Shown piece by piece: positions 63,762 through 64,000 of a stretch of 64,000 nt of DNA (position 1 is the stretch's first letter; each line of letters begins with the position of its first letter). The stretch covers positions 45,439 to 109,438 of the forward strand of contig NZ_FNFE01000010.1 in NCBI RefSeq assembly GCF_900100335.1, in the 5' to 3' direction. The notes beneath the pieces were generated by a model, which did not search any database, had not been told where the DNA came from, and was given only the letters and a program-made list of their open reading frames with translations. Origin of the DNA: Natronorubrum texcoconense. Lineage in GTDB: Archaea > Halobacteriota > Halobacteria > Halobacteriales > Natrialbaceae. The translations under genes and the position numbers were made by a program.

Positions 63762-63943
63762 CTCAGGCGATGATCCCTGATAGTCGGACGACGTTTGCTG
63801 GCGGTCCCGACTCTGTACGGTTTGGCGAGGGTTCGCCGATCGTGTCGCCTCCGAGCCATCGCCCGACCCCCATTACTTCGACTGCAAACCCTACTGTTCG
63901 AGACTCTAATGGATAATAACACAAGACCTTTGCTCCAGACGAA

Positions 63944-64000
63944 CTACTGGTCTTCTGCCGTTGCTCCCGGTTCGAACGCGTCTCCGTCACGGTCCGAGAT
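63944..64000 (-). CDS. Possible C-terminus of a minus-strand gene (partial)
   Basis: The last 18 codons before the TAG read ISDRDGDAFEPGATAEDQ, an acidic end typical of haloarchaeal proteins. The rest is outside the window. It would be convergent with oapC. Confidence 0.35.
   Translation of the reverse strand: MSDRDGDAFEPGATAEDQ

Noticed and set aside
63763..63990. 75-residue minus-strand frame at the right edge
   Set aside because: Composition is not haloarchaeal and it overlaps a better acidic C-terminal frame at 63944-64000.

Overview
The window is high-GC, strongly acidic-proteome DNA typical of a haloarchaeon. TATA boxes lie about 25-30 nt before many starts (leaderless transcripts), and twin-arginine and lipobox signals dominate the exported proteins. 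Archaeal information-processing genes (Orc1/Cdc6, PolD small subunit, two RFC small subunits, aIF1A, archaeal AlaRS, a SAMP) confirm the domain. The gene set looks most like the Natrialbaceae (Natrinema/Haloterrigena/Natronorubrum group); this family placement is inference. I saw no rRNA, tRNA, IS element or CRISPR array.

Left part (1-20 kb): an MFS transporter tail, two Tat lipoproteins carrying one and two blue-copper domains, a class V aminotransferase, a Tat-exported subtilase, aIF1A, small membrane proteins, a DUF460 RNase H-fold/coiled-coil protein, a pentapeptide-repeat lipoprotein, a DUF389 membrane protein, RNase Z, a DUF7282 surface protein, the RfcC clamp-loader subunit, a hotdog thioesterase, a CNNM/CorC transporter, a glutaredoxin overlapping a cysteine-less peroxiredoxin-like protein, and a YrdC-domain protein.

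Middle (20-36 kb): a Cas4-like protein that has lost its nuclease residues, a regulatory-looking helix-turn-helix protein, a large EtfD/HdrD-like membrane Fe-S oxidoreductase, a VapBC-type toxin-antitoxin pair, a class I glutamine amidotransferase, a truncated AMP-ligase homologue, an SdpI-like protein, an alpha/beta-hydrolase without its serine, and a complete tripartite tricarboxylate transporter (TctCBA) bracketed by two M20 amidohydrolases. Two copies of a degenerate intergenic repeat sit at 20.7 kb and 27.3 kb.

Right part (36-64 kb): AlaRS, a sensor-kinase-like protein whose phospho-accepting His is Glu, RfcA, a Usp, a bactofilin-like membrane protein, a SAMP2-like ubiquitin-fold protein with residues beyond the Gly-Gly, redox and acetyltransferase genes, a tryptophanase-type lyase, two paralogous 51-residue membrane peptides, aspartate kinase, PolD small subunit (DP1) and signal peptidase.

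The right end (58.3-63.7 kb) is a chromosomal replication origin of the oriC1 type. The orc1 gene is divergent from oapA-oapB-oapC, and the 1.6-kb intergenic region between them holds inverted origin-recognition boxes with G-strings and an unusual cluster of CTAG sites. DP1 and signal peptidase lie just beyond orc1, so replication genes are concentrated here.

Coding assignments come from reading translations and motifs by eye; no database search was possible.
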